From: Terriglobus albidus
GTDB lineage: Bacteria; Acidobacteriota; Terriglobia; Terriglobales; Acidobacteriaceae
DNA length: 64,000 nucleotides
NCBI RefSeq assembly: GCF_008000815.1
Contig: NZ_CP042806.1
Coordinates: 5,766,001-5,830,000, forward strand
Direction of reading: 5' to 3'
The notes under the pieces were generated by a model. The model worked only from the letters and a program-made list of their open reading frames with translations, made no database searches and was not told the DNA's origin. How positions within the stretch are numbered: the first letter of the stretch is position 1; every line of letters starts with the position of its first letter. This document shows, in pieces, positions 1 through 10,867 of this stretch. Both the position numbers and the translations under genes were made by a program.

Positions 1-2
1 GC

Positions 3-164
3 ACGTTTGTGATGGAGGATGGCGTTGTGTATCACACGTACTCCACCTATGCCCGTGGGTTGGATGGTTTGTGGGGTGCATACCAGTGGCTCGATCGCGC
101 TCCGAAGGGACGGAATGAGAGTGGGGTGTGGTGGAAACGGCGGGATGAGTATGGACGGGTTTGA
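3..164 (+). CDS. DUF899 family protein, C-terminal fragment
   Basis: The window opens inside a gene read in frame from base 3 and ending at TGA 162-164; its start lies outside. The 53 visible residues include TYSTYARGLDGLWGAY followed by LDRAPKGRNE, then a Trp- and Arg-rich tail. This is the conserved end of DUF899 proteins, which have a thioredoxin-like fold and no established biochemical role. Only the last quarter or so of the usual length is visible, so activity cannot be judged. The next feature downstream is a REP pair, so there is no sign of an operon on this side. Confidence 0.75.
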   Translation, partial: TFVMEDGVVYHTYSTYARGLDGLWGAYQWLDRAPKGRNESGVWWKRRDEYGRV

Positions 165-216
165 GTAGCGATGGATGAAGGTTTTATTGATTCAAGGTCT
201 TGTTCGGTTCTTGTTT

Positions 217-371
217 TGCTTAAGGGCACGGCTTTTAGCCGTGCCGTAACAGGTGGGCAAGGAATGCGGCTTTAGCCGCTGAGGTCATGGCTTTGAGTAC
301 CTCAGCGGCTAAAGCCGCGTAGTTGCAGGGCTTTTTGCGGCACGGCTAAAAGCCGTGCCCTTAAGCAAAAC
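217..371. repeat. Inverted pair of REP-like units (REPIN)
   Basis: Two copies of the recurrent unit face each other. The left copy (217-284) reads tail, H2, H1. The right copy (297-371) reads H1 (gcggctaaagccgc), spacer, H2 (ggcacggctaaaagccgtgcc), then cttaagcaa. Together they form one long inverted repeat able to fold as a two-armed cruciform. This is the basic arrangement at most loci in the window. The stretch 165-463 holds nothing else recognisable. Confidence 0.85.
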
Positions 372-463
372 GAAAAGCGATTCGAGCTTCGCTCGAACGT
401 CCCACATAAGCTTCGCGTATGTGGGGCACCCAGTGTGGTGGTTAGTCAGATGTGAGGTGAAGG

Positions 464-754
464 ATGAATTGCTTACAGAGAGACGATCGGGCTTGCTGCC
501 GTGCGGTGTCACAACACGGCATGTTGCAGCGCTGGTGGAAAAACGCAGGTGCATCCGCCGGTTCCGGCGTGCTGCTGCTCCTGTTGCCGAAGTGCCCGTT
601 GTGTCTGGCCGCGTATCTTGCCGTGTGGATGGGAGCCGGCGCGGCGATGTCGATCGCCACGCAAGCCAAACCGGTGTTGGAGCTGCTGTTTGTTGCTTCC
701 CTGATTCTGCTGGCCATACGCTTCTGGCGGCAGCCACGCAGAGTTGTGTCCTGA
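464..754 (+). CDS. Small CPxC membrane protein, unknown function
   Basis: A 96-residue protein preceded by a good ribosome site (gaggtgaagg directly before the ATG). A hydrophobic stretch at residues 34-62 carries PKCPLCLAAYLAVW. A second hydrophobic stretch at about 70-86 is followed by a basic tail (RFWRQPRR). The Cys-Pro-x-Cys pair at the start of the first membrane segment is a pattern I associate with short uncharacterised membrane proteins of Acidobacteriota. It could bind metal or be redox active, but nothing here proves that. It converges on the cupin gene, with the two stop codons almost touching. No specific function is assigned. Confidence 0.55.
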   Translation: MNCLQRDDRACCRAVSQHGMLQRWWKNAGASAGSGVLLLLLPKCPLCLAAYLAVWMGAGAAMSIATQAKPVLELLFVASLILLAIRFWRQPRRVVS

Positions 755-755
755 T

Positions 756-1214
756 CTACTTCTTGTCCTTGTTCGGCGACCAGTTGATGACGTGGTACTG
801 GGCGGGAACCTTGCCGACGTTGCGGAACTGGTGCAGGCTGTTCGAGGCGTTGAAGATGATGTCGCCCTTGGTCACCTTGATCCACTTGCCGTCGGAGAGC
901 GTCTCGCACTCGCCGCTGTCCATGATGATGAGCTCTTCGTTCACGTGACGATGCGCGGGGTGTGAGGTCTGGCCCGGGTTCAGCGTGGTGATGTGCATCT
1001 CCAGTTGGTCGACGGTGGCCGTGGGCTGCTTGACCACGGAGCGGACCTCGCCGGTGGCATTCTTCGTGACCGGCAACTGGTCGAACTTGAAGACCGTGGG
1101 GCCGAGGATGGAGGTCTTTTCTACGCCGACGGCCTCAGGGGCCTTGTTCTGCGCCAGGGCAGAGACTGCGGTCAGCAGAACTGCGGCCGCAATGCTGCGA
1201 ATCTCAAGCTTCAT
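756..1214 (-). CDS. Secreted cupin-domain protein
   Basis: A 152-residue protein with a signal peptide (MKLEIRSIAAAVLLTAVSALAQ) and one cupin barrel. Motif 1 is visible as HPAHRHVNEELIIMDSGE, which supplies the His and Glu metal ligands. Motif 2 is the later region GDIIFNASNSLHQFRNVG, with its His. This indicates a periplasmic or secreted single-domain cupin, probably metal binding; the substrate is unknown. The start is supported by aaggag eight bases before ATG. It is transcribed alone, with a REPIN upstream and a convergent small gene downstream. Confidence 0.75.
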   Translation of the reverse strand: MKLEIRSIAAAVLLTAVSALAQNKAPEAVGVEKTSILGPTVFKFDQLPVTKNATGEVRSVVKQPTATVDQLEMHITTLNPGQTSHPAHRHVNEELIIMDSGECETLSDGKWIKVTKGDIIFNASNSLHQFRNVGKVPAQYHVINWSPNKDKK

Positions 1215-1334
1215 TGTCGTGCTCCTTTTTTTGTGACGAGACCATCGTAGATCAGGAGGGTTGGTTGGGGTTGATGGGGGCTGAAGCAGGGGTTTCTTGT
1301 CTTACGGTTGAAGGTCTTGTTGGGGTTCTTGGTC

Positions 1335-1488
1335 TTGCTTAAGGGCACGGCTTCAGCCGTGCCGAACGGGGTTGAGAAGAAGCGCGGCTTTAGCCGCTGA
1401 GGGCATAGTTCTGGGTACCTCAGCGGCTAAAGCCGCGTCTTTGCAGGGCTTTTTACGGCACGGCTGAAGCCGTGCCCTTAAGCAAAAC
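1335..1488. repeat. Inverted pair of REP-like units (REPIN)
   Basis: Same architecture as 217-371: tail-H2-H1 (1335-1403) facing H1-H2-tail (1416-1488). The loops here are ttca and tgaa in H2, and ttta and taaa in H1. The rest of 1215-1670 holds a short palindrome (ggtccctttagggacc near 1513) and the leader of the methionine synthase operon. I saw no convincing cobalamin or SAM riboswitch there. Confidence 0.85.
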
Positions 1489-1670
1489 GGTTCGCGCGAA
1501 GCGCGAATGCCCAGGTCCCTTTAGGGACCCCGGGGCACCCAGCCCTTGCCTATCAGACCTGTCGATACGTGACCGGCCATGACCACACCCCCACTTGCCA
1601 TGAATGAGATAATGAAGAGTGGCCTACAGGCGCTGTTGCGTGGGTCAGGATATGGGGGCATTCGGAAGCT

Positions 1671-2782
1671 ATGACCAATCCACAGCATCCTCTTCAGAAG
1701 ATTCTGGAAAATCGGATCGCCATCATCGATGGAGCGATGGGTACCACCATTCGCACCTACGGGATGAAGGAAGCCGATATCCGTGGAGAGCGCTTCAAGA
1801 ATGCCACCAAAGACCTGCTGAACAACGGCGACCTGTTCTCGCTGACGCAGCCGGAGATGATCGGCGATATCCATCGCCGCTTCCTCGAAGCCGGTGCCGA
1901 CATCATCGAAACCAATACCTTTGGCGCCACCAGCATTGCGCAGAGCGAGTTCTTTGTCGACGATCCGCGTGAGCATGGCGGCCGTAAGGACCCTGAGTTC
2001 TACCAGAAGATCATCGACGATGCTTCGCTGAGCGCGCTTGCGTGGGAGATCAATGAGCAGTCGGCGCGGCAGTGCCGTGAGTGGGCCGACCGCGTCGGCA
2101 ACGACACCGGACGCCAGCGCTTTGTCGCCGGAGCCATCGGGCCGTTGACCGTCTCGCTGTCGAACTCGCCGGATGCTGACGATCCCGGTTTCCGCGTCGT
2201 GACCTTCGACCAGGTGAAGAAGGCGTACACGGAAGAGGTACGCGCCCTGATTGCCGGTGGAGTCGATCTACTGCTGGTGGAGACCATCTTCGACTCACTG
2301 AATGCCAAGGCGGCATTGGTCGCCATTCAGGAGGTCTTCGAGGAGGATGGCAAGAAGCTGCCCATCATGATCTCCGCGGCGGTTGGCCGTGGCGGTGAGA
2401 CGATGATCTCTGCGCAGACGGTTGAGGCCTTCTGGAATGCGGTCAAGCATGTGAAGCCGCTCTCGGTGGGCCTGAACTGCTCGCTCGGTCCGGACCTGAT
2501 GTATCCGTTCCTGGAAGAGCTTTCCGGCAAGGCTGATGTCGCTATCTCGGCGTATCCAAATGCTGGTCTGCCCAATCCGCTTTCGCCCACGGGCTTCGAT
2601 CTGGAGCCCGCCGATATGGGCCGTTATCTTGGCGACTTCGCCAGGGGTGGACTGATCAATATCGCCGGCGGATGCTGCGGCAACACGCCGGAGCACATCG
2701 CCGCTATCGCCAAGGCTCTGGCACATCTGGAGCCGCGCAGCCTGGAGCACCATCAGGAACCGGAGGCCGTGGGAGCCAAGGG

Positions 2783-2786
<4 letters not shown>
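1671..2786 (+). CDS. metH: Methionine synthase, homocysteine-binding subunit (split MetH)
   Basis: A 371-residue protein equal to the first domain of cobalamin-dependent methionine synthase: a zinc-dependent TIM barrel that activates homocysteine for methyl transfer. It opens with [10 protein letters not shown] and carries ETNTFGATS. The three zinc cysteines are present: Cys270 in GLNCS and Cys335/Cys336 in GGCCGN, with the 65-residue spacing known from MetH. It ends right after this barrel, where full-length MetH would continue into the pterin domain. The following gene supplies the rest, and the two overlap by ATGA at 2783-2786, indicating translational coupling. No obvious riboswitch lies upstream. 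The half-gene form appears natural, because a proper coupled start follows rather than a random frameshift. Confidence 0.93.
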
Positions 2787-5503
<2,717 letters not shown>

Positions 5504-5595
5504 TCGGTTGCGTAGCGAGGATCTCGATACCCCATTCTTTCGCGAAGCGAAAGGGTAGCGTATCGCGCTATGCGCGACCGTTTTTCTTCAAGCAT

Positions 5596-5821
5596 GTACC
5601 TCAGCGGCTAAAGCCGCGTTTGCTCTTAAGTCTTATACGGCATGGCTAAAGCCATGCCCTTAAGCGAGGCGTTCGCACCCTCGGTGCGAAACGGTTGCGC
5701 TTGCGCGCAACAGAACAATACAGCAAAACTCGCTACCTCCATTCGCGCGTTGCGCGAACGAGAAACCATCTTTCGTTTGAAGAGGCTGTCTTTTTGTTTT
5801 GCTTAAGGGCACGGCTTCAGC
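5596..5821. repeat. REP unit plus small hairpins, interrupted by IS481 copy A
   Basis: An H1-H2-tail unit (5596-5667) is followed by three short hairpins that accompany REP units elsewhere: ttcgcaccctcggtgcgaa (5672-5690), gttgcgcttgcgcgcaac (about 5693-5710) and ttcgcgcgttgcgcgaa (5742-5758). A second, oppositely oriented unit then begins (5797-5821) and is cut in its H2 loop by the insertion sequence. It resumes at 7098. Confidence 0.8.
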
Positions 5822-7097
5822 TGTCTAGTCTCCAGAGATGGTTTACAGTTTGTCTCCACACATCCTTTACAGATTGAGTGAGTTTGCGGGGCAGGGTTCC
5901 ACGATCGTGGAACCCTGCCCCGTGAGGTCGAGTTCCCGGATGGGCGTGTCACCGTAGAAGATCAGGATGCGTTGATCGATGCGAGCGAGACGGACAGGCT
6001 GATGAGCCAGGGCTCCGGCTACCTGCCAGCTGCGTCCGTCCAGCCAGAGCGCTCCGTTGCTGTTGAGCTCGCGCACTTCGGCATCCGGGGCATACGCGGG
6101 GTTACGTGGTTCGGTGTACTCTCGCTGGCTGGGGTGCCAGTGGTCTGCTGGCGTTTCCATGTCCAGCGCTTCATGGGGACGAACATGGTTGTACTCTTCC
6201 CGGAAGCGGTCCAGCCATGACTGGCCAGGCGGCGTATCCATCGGCCCGCACCTTCTCCGTGCCCGCTCCAGGGCACCGTGGAAGCGTTCCACCTTACCCT
6301 GGGTCTGCGGGTGGCGGACTCCGGAGAAGTACAGCCGGATGCCCAGCCGCATCAGCCACACGGATAGCTGCGTCCATCCTCCTGGTGACTGCGCGTTCCA
6401 CCAGGGCTGGCCGTGATCCATCAGCATGGCCTCGGGCAACCCACAGTCAGAGAACGCCTTATCCAGCCTCTGTTGGACGACGAGACCTTCACCCGAGGAC
6501 AGTTGCTCCAACACCAAGGCATAGCGGCTGTGGTCATCCAACACGGATAAGGGGCCAAGATGCGCGTTCCATCCCTTAGGGCTTTTGAAATCCATCTGCC
6601 AGAGCTGATTAGGCGCCTCGCGACAGAAGCTGCCAGTGGCCTGTGGATGGCTGTCCAGCCGGTGGATCAGACCGTGCCGACGCAACACTCGATGTACGGT
6701 CGACGATGGCACCTTCACCCCAGATCGGCCGAGCAGAACGCGAAGCTTACGTGCACCCCAGTCAGGATGCTGGCGCCGTAAAGACACGATCTGCTCTTCC
6801 AACTCGGCAGGGCTCTGACGGGGACTCAGCAGAGGCCTGCGGCTGGCTTCCTGCATGCCGGCCGCTCCATGCTCACGGTATCGCTTCAGCCACAGATAAC
6901 CCGTCGGACGGCTAATCTCGTACTCCATACACAGAGACGAAAACGATCGCTCTCCAATCATCGCCGCCTCCACAAACCGCAATCGCTGCGCTTCCACTTC
7001 CACCTTCCTCCATGCCATCCAAAAACACCCCTAAACAGGCATAAACCTGTAAAGGATGTCTGGAGACAAGGTGTAAAGGATGTCATGGAACTGAACA
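5822..7097 (-). mobile_element. IS481-family insertion sequence, copy A (1276 bp)
   Basis: The element runs from TGTCTAGTCTCC to GGAACTGAACA. Its ends are imperfect inverted repeats of about 50 bp that share catcctttacag-type blocks, twice at each end, and terminal TGT/ACA. It is flanked by a perfect 8-bp duplication, gcttcagc (5814-5821 and 7098-7105), which is the H2 loop of the host REP unit. A single intact transposase fills it. The four other copies in the window have exactly the same length, which points to recent spread. Confidence 0.93.
5867..7018 (-). CDS. IS481-family DDE transposase (copy A)
   Basis: A 383-residue transposase with an N-terminal helix-turn-helix region (about 10-60, then a second one about 70-120) and an rve/integrase core. 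The catalytic triad is visible: Asp143 in WQMDFK, Asp201 in MLMDHGQPW and Glu244 in GKVERFHGAL. The family cuts and joins DNA at the terminal inverted repeats. The frame is intact, so it is probably active. Residue 31 is Met in copies A and E but Val in B, C and D, the only protein difference I noticed among the five. A palindrome lies just inside the 3' end of the gene (ggttccacgatcgtggaacc). Confidence 0.93.
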   Translation of the reverse strand: MAWRKVEVEAQRLRFVEAAMIGERSFSSLCMEYEISRPTGYLWLKRYREHGAAGMQEASRRPLLSPRQSPAELEEQIVSLRRQHPDWGARKLRVLLGRSGVKVPSSTVHRVLRRHGLIHRLDSHPQATGSFCREAPNQLWQMDFKSPKGWNAHLGPLSVLDDHSRYALVLEQLSSGEGLVVQQRLDKAFSDCGLPEAMLMDHGQPWWNAQSPGGWTQLSVWLMRLGIRLYFSGVRHPQTQGKVERFHGALERARRRCGPMDTPPGQSWLDRFREEYNHVRPHEALDMETPADHWHPSQREYTEPRNPAYAPDAEVRELNSNGALWLDGRSWQVAGALAHQPVRLARIDQRILIFYGDTPIRELDLTGQGSTIVEPCPANSLNL

Positions 7098-7305
7098 GCT
7101 TCAGCCGTGCCGTATCAGGGTAAGAAGAAGTGCGGCTTTACAGGCTGCGGAAAAACTCTATATGAGGGGATAATCGGGTCAAATTTGGGGATAGAAAATC
7201 ATCACCCAATGTCCCCGGATCGCTTATAGGTCATTCTGACGCGATCGTTTTTTTTGCGCTTCTCGAAAATCGAGTTTTTCCGCAGCCTGTTTAGCCGCTG
7301 AGGGC
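7098..7305. repeat. Second half of REP unit, itself split by a MITE
   Basis: This continues the unit cut by IS481 copy A: gcttcagccgtgcc, a spacer, then the left half of H1 up to 7140. H1 resumes at 7290 as tttagccgctgagggc. So one REP unit has been hit twice, by IS481 in the H2 loop and by a MITE in the H1 loop. Confidence 0.8.
7141..7289. mobile_element. 149-bp MITE related to the IS5-like element
   Basis: Terminal inverted repeats caggctgcggaaaaactc and gagtttttccgcagcctg are perfect over 18 bp and enclose about 113 bp without coding capacity. The direct repeat ttta (7137-7140 and 7290-7293) is the H1 loop of the REP unit. The termini closely match those of the autonomous IS5-like element at 31801 (cagtttgcggaaaaac), so that transposase is the likely mobiliser. 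Confidence 0.85.
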
Positions 7306-7372
7306 TTGCGCCAGCGAAGATCTAATTCGCACTACGGGACGAAGAAAAAACGATTCGAGCTTCGCGTATCTT

Positions 7373-7404
7373 CACCCCAACGAGCGAAGCCCGTTGGGGA
7401 CCCC
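7373..7404. repeat. Short interspersed palindrome (third family)
   Basis: The sequence starts caccccaacgagcg and ends cccgttggggacccc, an interrupted palindrome of 32 bp. Near-identical versions occur at 15601-15632 and 36369-36399, and a diverged form at 36461 and 46761. The rest of 7306-7428 has no gene. Confidence 0.6.
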
Positions 7405-7428
7405 GATGTGGGGCACCCCGTGTGTGCT

Positions 7429-8493
7429 CTATTCCTCATCCGGCAGCCCCGCAAGGCTTCGTACCAGCTTGCTGACTCCGTGGGCAACACTGAACGACTG
7501 CGGCACTGATTCTGGTTCCAATAGACCGAGACCACAGGTCGCTGTAATCATGGCCCGTTGCGCAAGCTTCTGCGGATCGCCGGCGCGCGATGCGCACTCG
7601 AGCCAGCGGAGGAAGATCTGTGCCGCATCCATGGCGTCGAGATGCTTCTTCGTCGGCACCAGACCATAGGCGACCGTTCCACCCTGGTTCACGAAGTCCA
7701 TCGCCTGTGGATGCGCGAAGAACGATTCCAATCCTTCATGCGCATCGAAAGAGAGGATGTCGGGCCTGACGCGGAACATGCGATCAAAGGGTTGCGATGC
7801 ACAACAGTGCAGACCGGCGTAGACGCCACGCGTGCGGGCATCGTCGAGAATTGCCGCCAGCGCGCTGAGCCGATGGTCTTCCGGAAGTCCGGGGATCTCA
7901 AGACACAGGCCCGGCTCATCGACGAACAACAGCACGGGGAGGTTTGTTGCGCGAAGGCGATTCGCCTGCCAGCAGATGAGCTGCGAGACATGGAAGGCGA
8001 CCGACGAGAACAGCACGGGGTCAGAGAGAAACGGACGGCCCTTGTAGAAGAGAAAGGCTGCCAGAGTAATGGGGCCTTCGATCTGTCCTTTAACGGCAGT
8101 CGCCTGCGGGAAGAGCCCTGAGGCGAGCGCCTGTTCCAATGCGAAGAAGCCGGCGGCATTGTCTTCGGTGAGGTAGCCATCACCGTTGTGCAGGACATCG
8201 ATGACGGCATCGATGCTGCCTTCGGGGACCTGATAGCCATAGCCGTCTGTGCGCGGCTCGACCAGGTGGCGGATGCAGTCGAAGCCCTGCCCGATGGCGG
8301 CCTCACGTTCTGAACGCTGCGGAAGCTGCGGCCAGAAGGGCACCTGCGGCGAAAAGGTGATCACCGATTCCAGGGCTTCAGGAAGCGAGGTCAGCGGCAG
8401 GCTGCCGACTCCGGTAACAGCTCCGGCGGGATCGAAGGTCGGGCGGCGGAGAGCTGTCTGCGACGTCGCGAATACGGATGGGGTTGACGGCAA
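7429..8493 (-). CDS. MetE-like cobalamin-independent methyltransferase (core-MetE type)
   Basis: A 354-residue protein of the UROD/MetE-like barrel family, equal to the C-terminal catalytic half of MetE only. A zinc site like that of MetE is visible: His229 and Cys231 in GLHCCASQ, a candidate Glu253 in AHEGLES, and Cys320 in ATCGLG. KGQIEGPITL is also family-typical. The N-terminal folate-binding half of full MetE (about 750 residues) is absent, as in 'core-MetE' proteins reported to use a methylated corrinoid rather than folate. The start is TTG at 8491-8493, supported by aaggaga about ten bases upstream and by the lack of a better ATG. Its proximity to split MetH may reflect a shared methyl-group role; this is inference. 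Confidence 0.75.
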   Translation of the reverse strand: MPSTPSVFATSQTALRRPTFDPAGAVTGVGSLPLTSLPEALESVITFSPQVPFWPQLPQRSEREAAIGQGFDCIRHLVEPRTDGYGYQVPEGSIDAVIDVLHNGDGYLTEDNAAGFFALEQALASGLFPQATAVKGQIEGPITLAAFLFYKGRPFLSDPVLFSSVAFHVSQLICWQANRLRATNLPVLLFVDEPGLCLEIPGLPEDHRLSALAAILDDARTRGVYAGLHCCASQPFDRMFRVRPDILSFDAHEGLESFFAHPQAMDFVNQGGTVAYGLVPTKKHLDAMDAAQIFLRWLECASRAGDPQKLAQRAMITATCGLGLLEPESVPQSFSVAHGVSKLVRSLAGLPDEE

Positions 8494-8613
8494 GCGTTGA
8501 GGTTCTCCTTCGCTGATTTCAAGCTAACATGCGGAGCCGTCACGTCATATGCAGCTGATTCTAAACAGATTATAGTGCTAGCCCATGCCTAATTGATCTA
8601 TCGAGAGAATCTC

Positions 8614-8650
8614 TATATTTCCAATTTCCAAATCGGAAATTGGAAATATA
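8614..8650. promoter_or_regulatory. Perfect 16-bp inverted repeat, likely operator
   Basis: Arms tatatttccaatttcc (8614-8629) and ggaaattggaaatata (8635-8650) are separated by aaatc. The right arm ends eight bases before the ATG of the winged-helix gene, where no ribosome site is visible. A dimeric repressor binding here would block transcription, and an RNA hairpin would bury the start region. The natural candidate ligand is the winged-helix protein encoded next, as antitoxins of such pairs usually autoregulate. Confidence 0.65.
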
Positions 8651-8658
8651 ATAAATCT

Positions 8659-9168
8659 ATGCAAGGACAAGACATTGCGCTTCTCCTAAAACTCGCAATG
8701 CAGCGTGATCCACGCATGCCATCCAAAGATCTGGCGGATGGTCTCTTCATTTCGCCATCCGAGGTGTCGAAGTCTTTGAAGCGAAGTGCGGAGTCCGGCC
8801 TGCTACACATGGCCAAAGGCGAAAAACGGGTCAATCGGTCTGCCTTGTTGGAGTTCTTGTCCCACGGACTCAGGTATGTCTTCCCGCCGGCAAAGGGATC
8901 GCTTGTTCGTGGTGTCCCTACGGCAGTGGCTGCAGCTCCGTTGAACTCGCGTTTTGTAGATAACGGCGATCCACCCGATGTTTGGCCGTATGCCGAAGGA
9001 GATGTCCGAGGCATAGCATTTTCTCCCTTGTATAAGGGTGCGCCGCAAGCAGCGCTGAAAGATGCTGGGCTCTATCGGGTCCTTGCTCTCTGTGACGCAA
9101 TCCGTGGTGGAAGAACGAGGGAACGGAATCTCGCCATTGAACTGCTCGGGAAAGAGCTCAATGCCTGA
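8659..9168 (+). CDS. Winged-helix protein, putative antitoxin/regulator
   Basis: A 169-residue protein beginning MQGQDIALLLKLAMQ. Residues 1-65 look like a winged helix-turn-helix (PSKDLADGLFISPSEVSKSL as the HTH). The rest, rich in Pro and Gly with RYVFPPAKG and FSPLYKGAP, is a conserved partner domain of unknown role. Genes of this kind commonly sit directly upstream of AbiEii-like nucleotidyltransferases, as here, with overlapping ends. A longer ORF would start at 8593, but that would run through the operator palindrome, so I prefer ATG 8659. Function as an antitoxin or autorepressor is inferred from context. Confidence 0.65.
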   Translation: MQGQDIALLLKLAMQRDPRMPSKDLADGLFISPSEVSKSLKRSAESGLLHMAKGEKRVNRSALLEFLSHGLRYVFPPAKGSLVRGVPTAVAAAPLNSRFVDNGDPPDVWPYAEGDVRGIAFSPLYKGAPQAALKDAGLYRVLALCDAIRGGRTRERNLAIELLGKELNA

Positions 9169-9869
9169 TCCAAACAGCTCTCTGCTTGAAGATGCGGTGC
9201 ATAAGCTCGCTCCCTTTCTGGATGAGATCGTCTTCGTCGGTGGTATCACACTGGGACTTCTGATTACCGACAAAGCAGCCGCACCGATTCGCGGCACGAA
9301 TGATGTCGATGTGATTGCCGAGATCATCTCGTACGCCGACTACATCCAATTCTCTGAACGTCTTCGTGATGCCGGCTTTACCGAAGATGCAGGTGAAGCA
9401 CCTCTCACGTGTCGATGGCACCATGGGAATCTGATTGTAGACATACTGCCTCTGAGCAAAGAGGTAACTTGGCTTCACCAATCGCTGGTATAAGCCTGCC
9501 CTCGAATATGCATCAGCGTTCACGTTGCCGAGTGGCTCGTCGATTCGAGTGATTACCGCTCCATTCTTCCTGGGAACGAAGATGGAAGCATTTCGAGGAC
9601 GCGGCAATATGGACTATCAGGCCAGTCATGACCTTGAAGATTTTGTCGCAGTGATTGAGGGACGGGAGACACTGATGCAAGAGATTGCTGCATCCCCTCA
9701 GGATCTTCGCGACTATCTTGCGGAGGCAGCGTCAGCTCTACTTGCAGAATCCCGCTTCCTGGATGTGCTTCCAGGATTTGTTCTGGATAGCGAGCGTGTA
9801 CCGATCATCGAAGAGCGGCTGGCTATGATCGCCGCCAACGATTCGACCTCCGCTAGCAGATCACCCTAG
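9161..9869 (+). pseudogene. Nucleotidyltransferase (AbiEii-like), disrupted by a 1-nt frameshift
   Basis: Starts at ATG 9161, overlapping the end of the winged-helix gene. Residues FVGGITLGLL and IRGTNDVDVI give the GG...(D/N)xD signature of nucleotidyltransferases related to AbiEii toxins. The frame ends prematurely at 9493. The remainder continues in another frame (GFTNRWYKPALEY, then FRGRGNMDYQASHDLEDF) to 9869. Removing one A from gaggtaactt (9461-9470) restores VDILPLSKEVLGFTNRWY without a break, so a single-base insertion, or a sequencing error, explains it. If real, the toxin half of this pair is dead while the regulator remains intact. Confidence 0.72.
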
Positions 9870-9906
9870 GGGCGTGTCGTCACTTTTCGGCTACACTACG
9901 CGCACG

Positions 9907-10821
9907 ATGGCTACACGGCTTACGCTCGATCTCGACACGTTGCGCACACTCACCGTTGCGAATGATCTTGGCAGTCTGGCGCTGGCGGCGGAGCAGCTGG
10001 GGCGCACGCCCTCTGCGGTAAGCCTGCAGATGAAGCGGCTGCAGGAGGAGCTGGGAGCTCCGGTCTTTCGTAAGCGCGGGCGCGGCCTTGCCCTGACCGA
10101 AGAGGGAGTGGTGGCGCTCGCGTATGCCCGTCGCATGCTCTCGCTCAACGACGAGCTTCTGGACACGATGCAGGGCGCCAATATCGACGGACACATCCGC
10201 ATCGGCTGCACCCAGGATTTTGCCGCAGTGCTGCCCTCCGCGCTGTCGCACTTTGCTCTGCTGTATCCGCGTATGCAGGTGGAGCTGCGCATCGAAGGCA
10301 ATGCGGCACTGGCCGATGCTGTGGAGGCATCGCAGATCGATCTTGCGGTCGCAATCGGCCACGAGACACGCGCAGCCGCCGAGACCATCGGCCAGCTTGA
10401 GATCGTCTGGATTGCGGCTTCCACCTTTGCTCTTCCGCAGAATCATCCTCTGCCGCTGGCAGCCCTGGGGCCGCAGTGTGCCTTTCGCCGGTGCGCGATC
10501 GAACATCTGGAGACGGCCACAACACCGTATCGCATCGCCGCCAGCAGTCCCAGTCTCGACGGCCTGTGGGCCGCGCTGCTTGCGGGTCTGGGCATCACGG
10601 CGAGGACTGGATTGCGGCTTCCCGAGGGCCTGGTCTCAGCAGCGTCGCTCTTTGGCTTACCCGCGCTCGGCGCGTTGCCGGTTACAGTTCATCGCAATCC
10701 GCAGTCCACAGGTATCGCGGTCGATCGCATGAAGATCCTGCTGACAGAAGCCGTGCAGGCAGCGCTGGCCTCGCAGACGAAGACCGCGAAGAAGCATAAG
10801 CAGAGCTCACGTGTCGCTTGA
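9907..10821 (+). CDS. LysR-family transcriptional regulator
   Basis: A 304-residue protein with an N-terminal winged HTH (about 8-67: LRTLTVANDLGSLALAAEQL, then RTPSAVSLQMKRLQEEL) and a LysR substrate-binding domain (about 90-290, starting GHIRIGCTQDFA). I use the ATG at 9907 (MATRLTLDLDTL) because the homology starts there; an upstream in-frame start adds eleven unrelated residues. The C-terminus is Lys-rich (KTAKKHKQ). The effector and target genes are unknown. The gene downstream, encoding a lipocalin-like protein on the same strand, is separated by a palindrome that could be the target site. Confidence 0.88.
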   Translation: MATRLTLDLDTLRTLTVANDLGSLALAAEQLGRTPSAVSLQMKRLQEELGAPVFRKRGRGLALTEEGVVALAYARRMLSLNDELLDTMQGANIDGHIRIGCTQDFAAVLPSALSHFALLYPRMQVELRIEGNAALADAVEASQIDLAVAIGHETRAAAETIGQLEIVWIAASTFALPQNHPLPLAALGPQCAFRRCAIEHLETATTPYRIAASSPSLDGLWAALLAGLGITARTGLRLPEGLVSAASLFGLPALGALPVTVHRNPQSTGIAVDRMKILLTEAVQAALASQTKTAKKHKQSSRVA

Positions 10822-10839
10822 GAACAATCAAATTGTTCT
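10821..10839. promoter_or_regulatory. Inverted repeat between LysR and lipocalin-like genes
   Basis: Arms agaacaat and attgttct surround caa, immediately at the LysR stop codon and 29 bases before the next ATG. It could be an operator for the LysR protein. It lacks the GC-rich stem and T-run expected of a terminator. Confidence 0.4.
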
Positions 10840-10867
10840 TGCGATACCGCGTTGTTAGAGTTGCGGC

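Noticed and set aside
355-948. Plus-strand ORF of 197 codons over the start region and the cupin gene
   Set aside because: It begins inside a REP unit and runs antisense through the cupin gene; the protein has no coherent domain.
1500-1670. Cobalamin or SAM riboswitch upstream of metH
   Set aside because: I found no B12-box or SAM-type core; the leader mainly holds repeat remnants.
5972-6915. Long plus-strand ORFs inside IS481 copy A (repeated in all copies)
   Set aside because: They are antisense shadows of the transposase; they lack ribosome sites and domains and are conserved only because the DNA is identical.
9461-9473. Programmed ribosomal frameshift in the nucleotidyltransferase
   Set aside because: No slippery heptamer, stop-codon arrangement or downstream structure typical of programmed shifts; a simple 1-nt insertion explains it.
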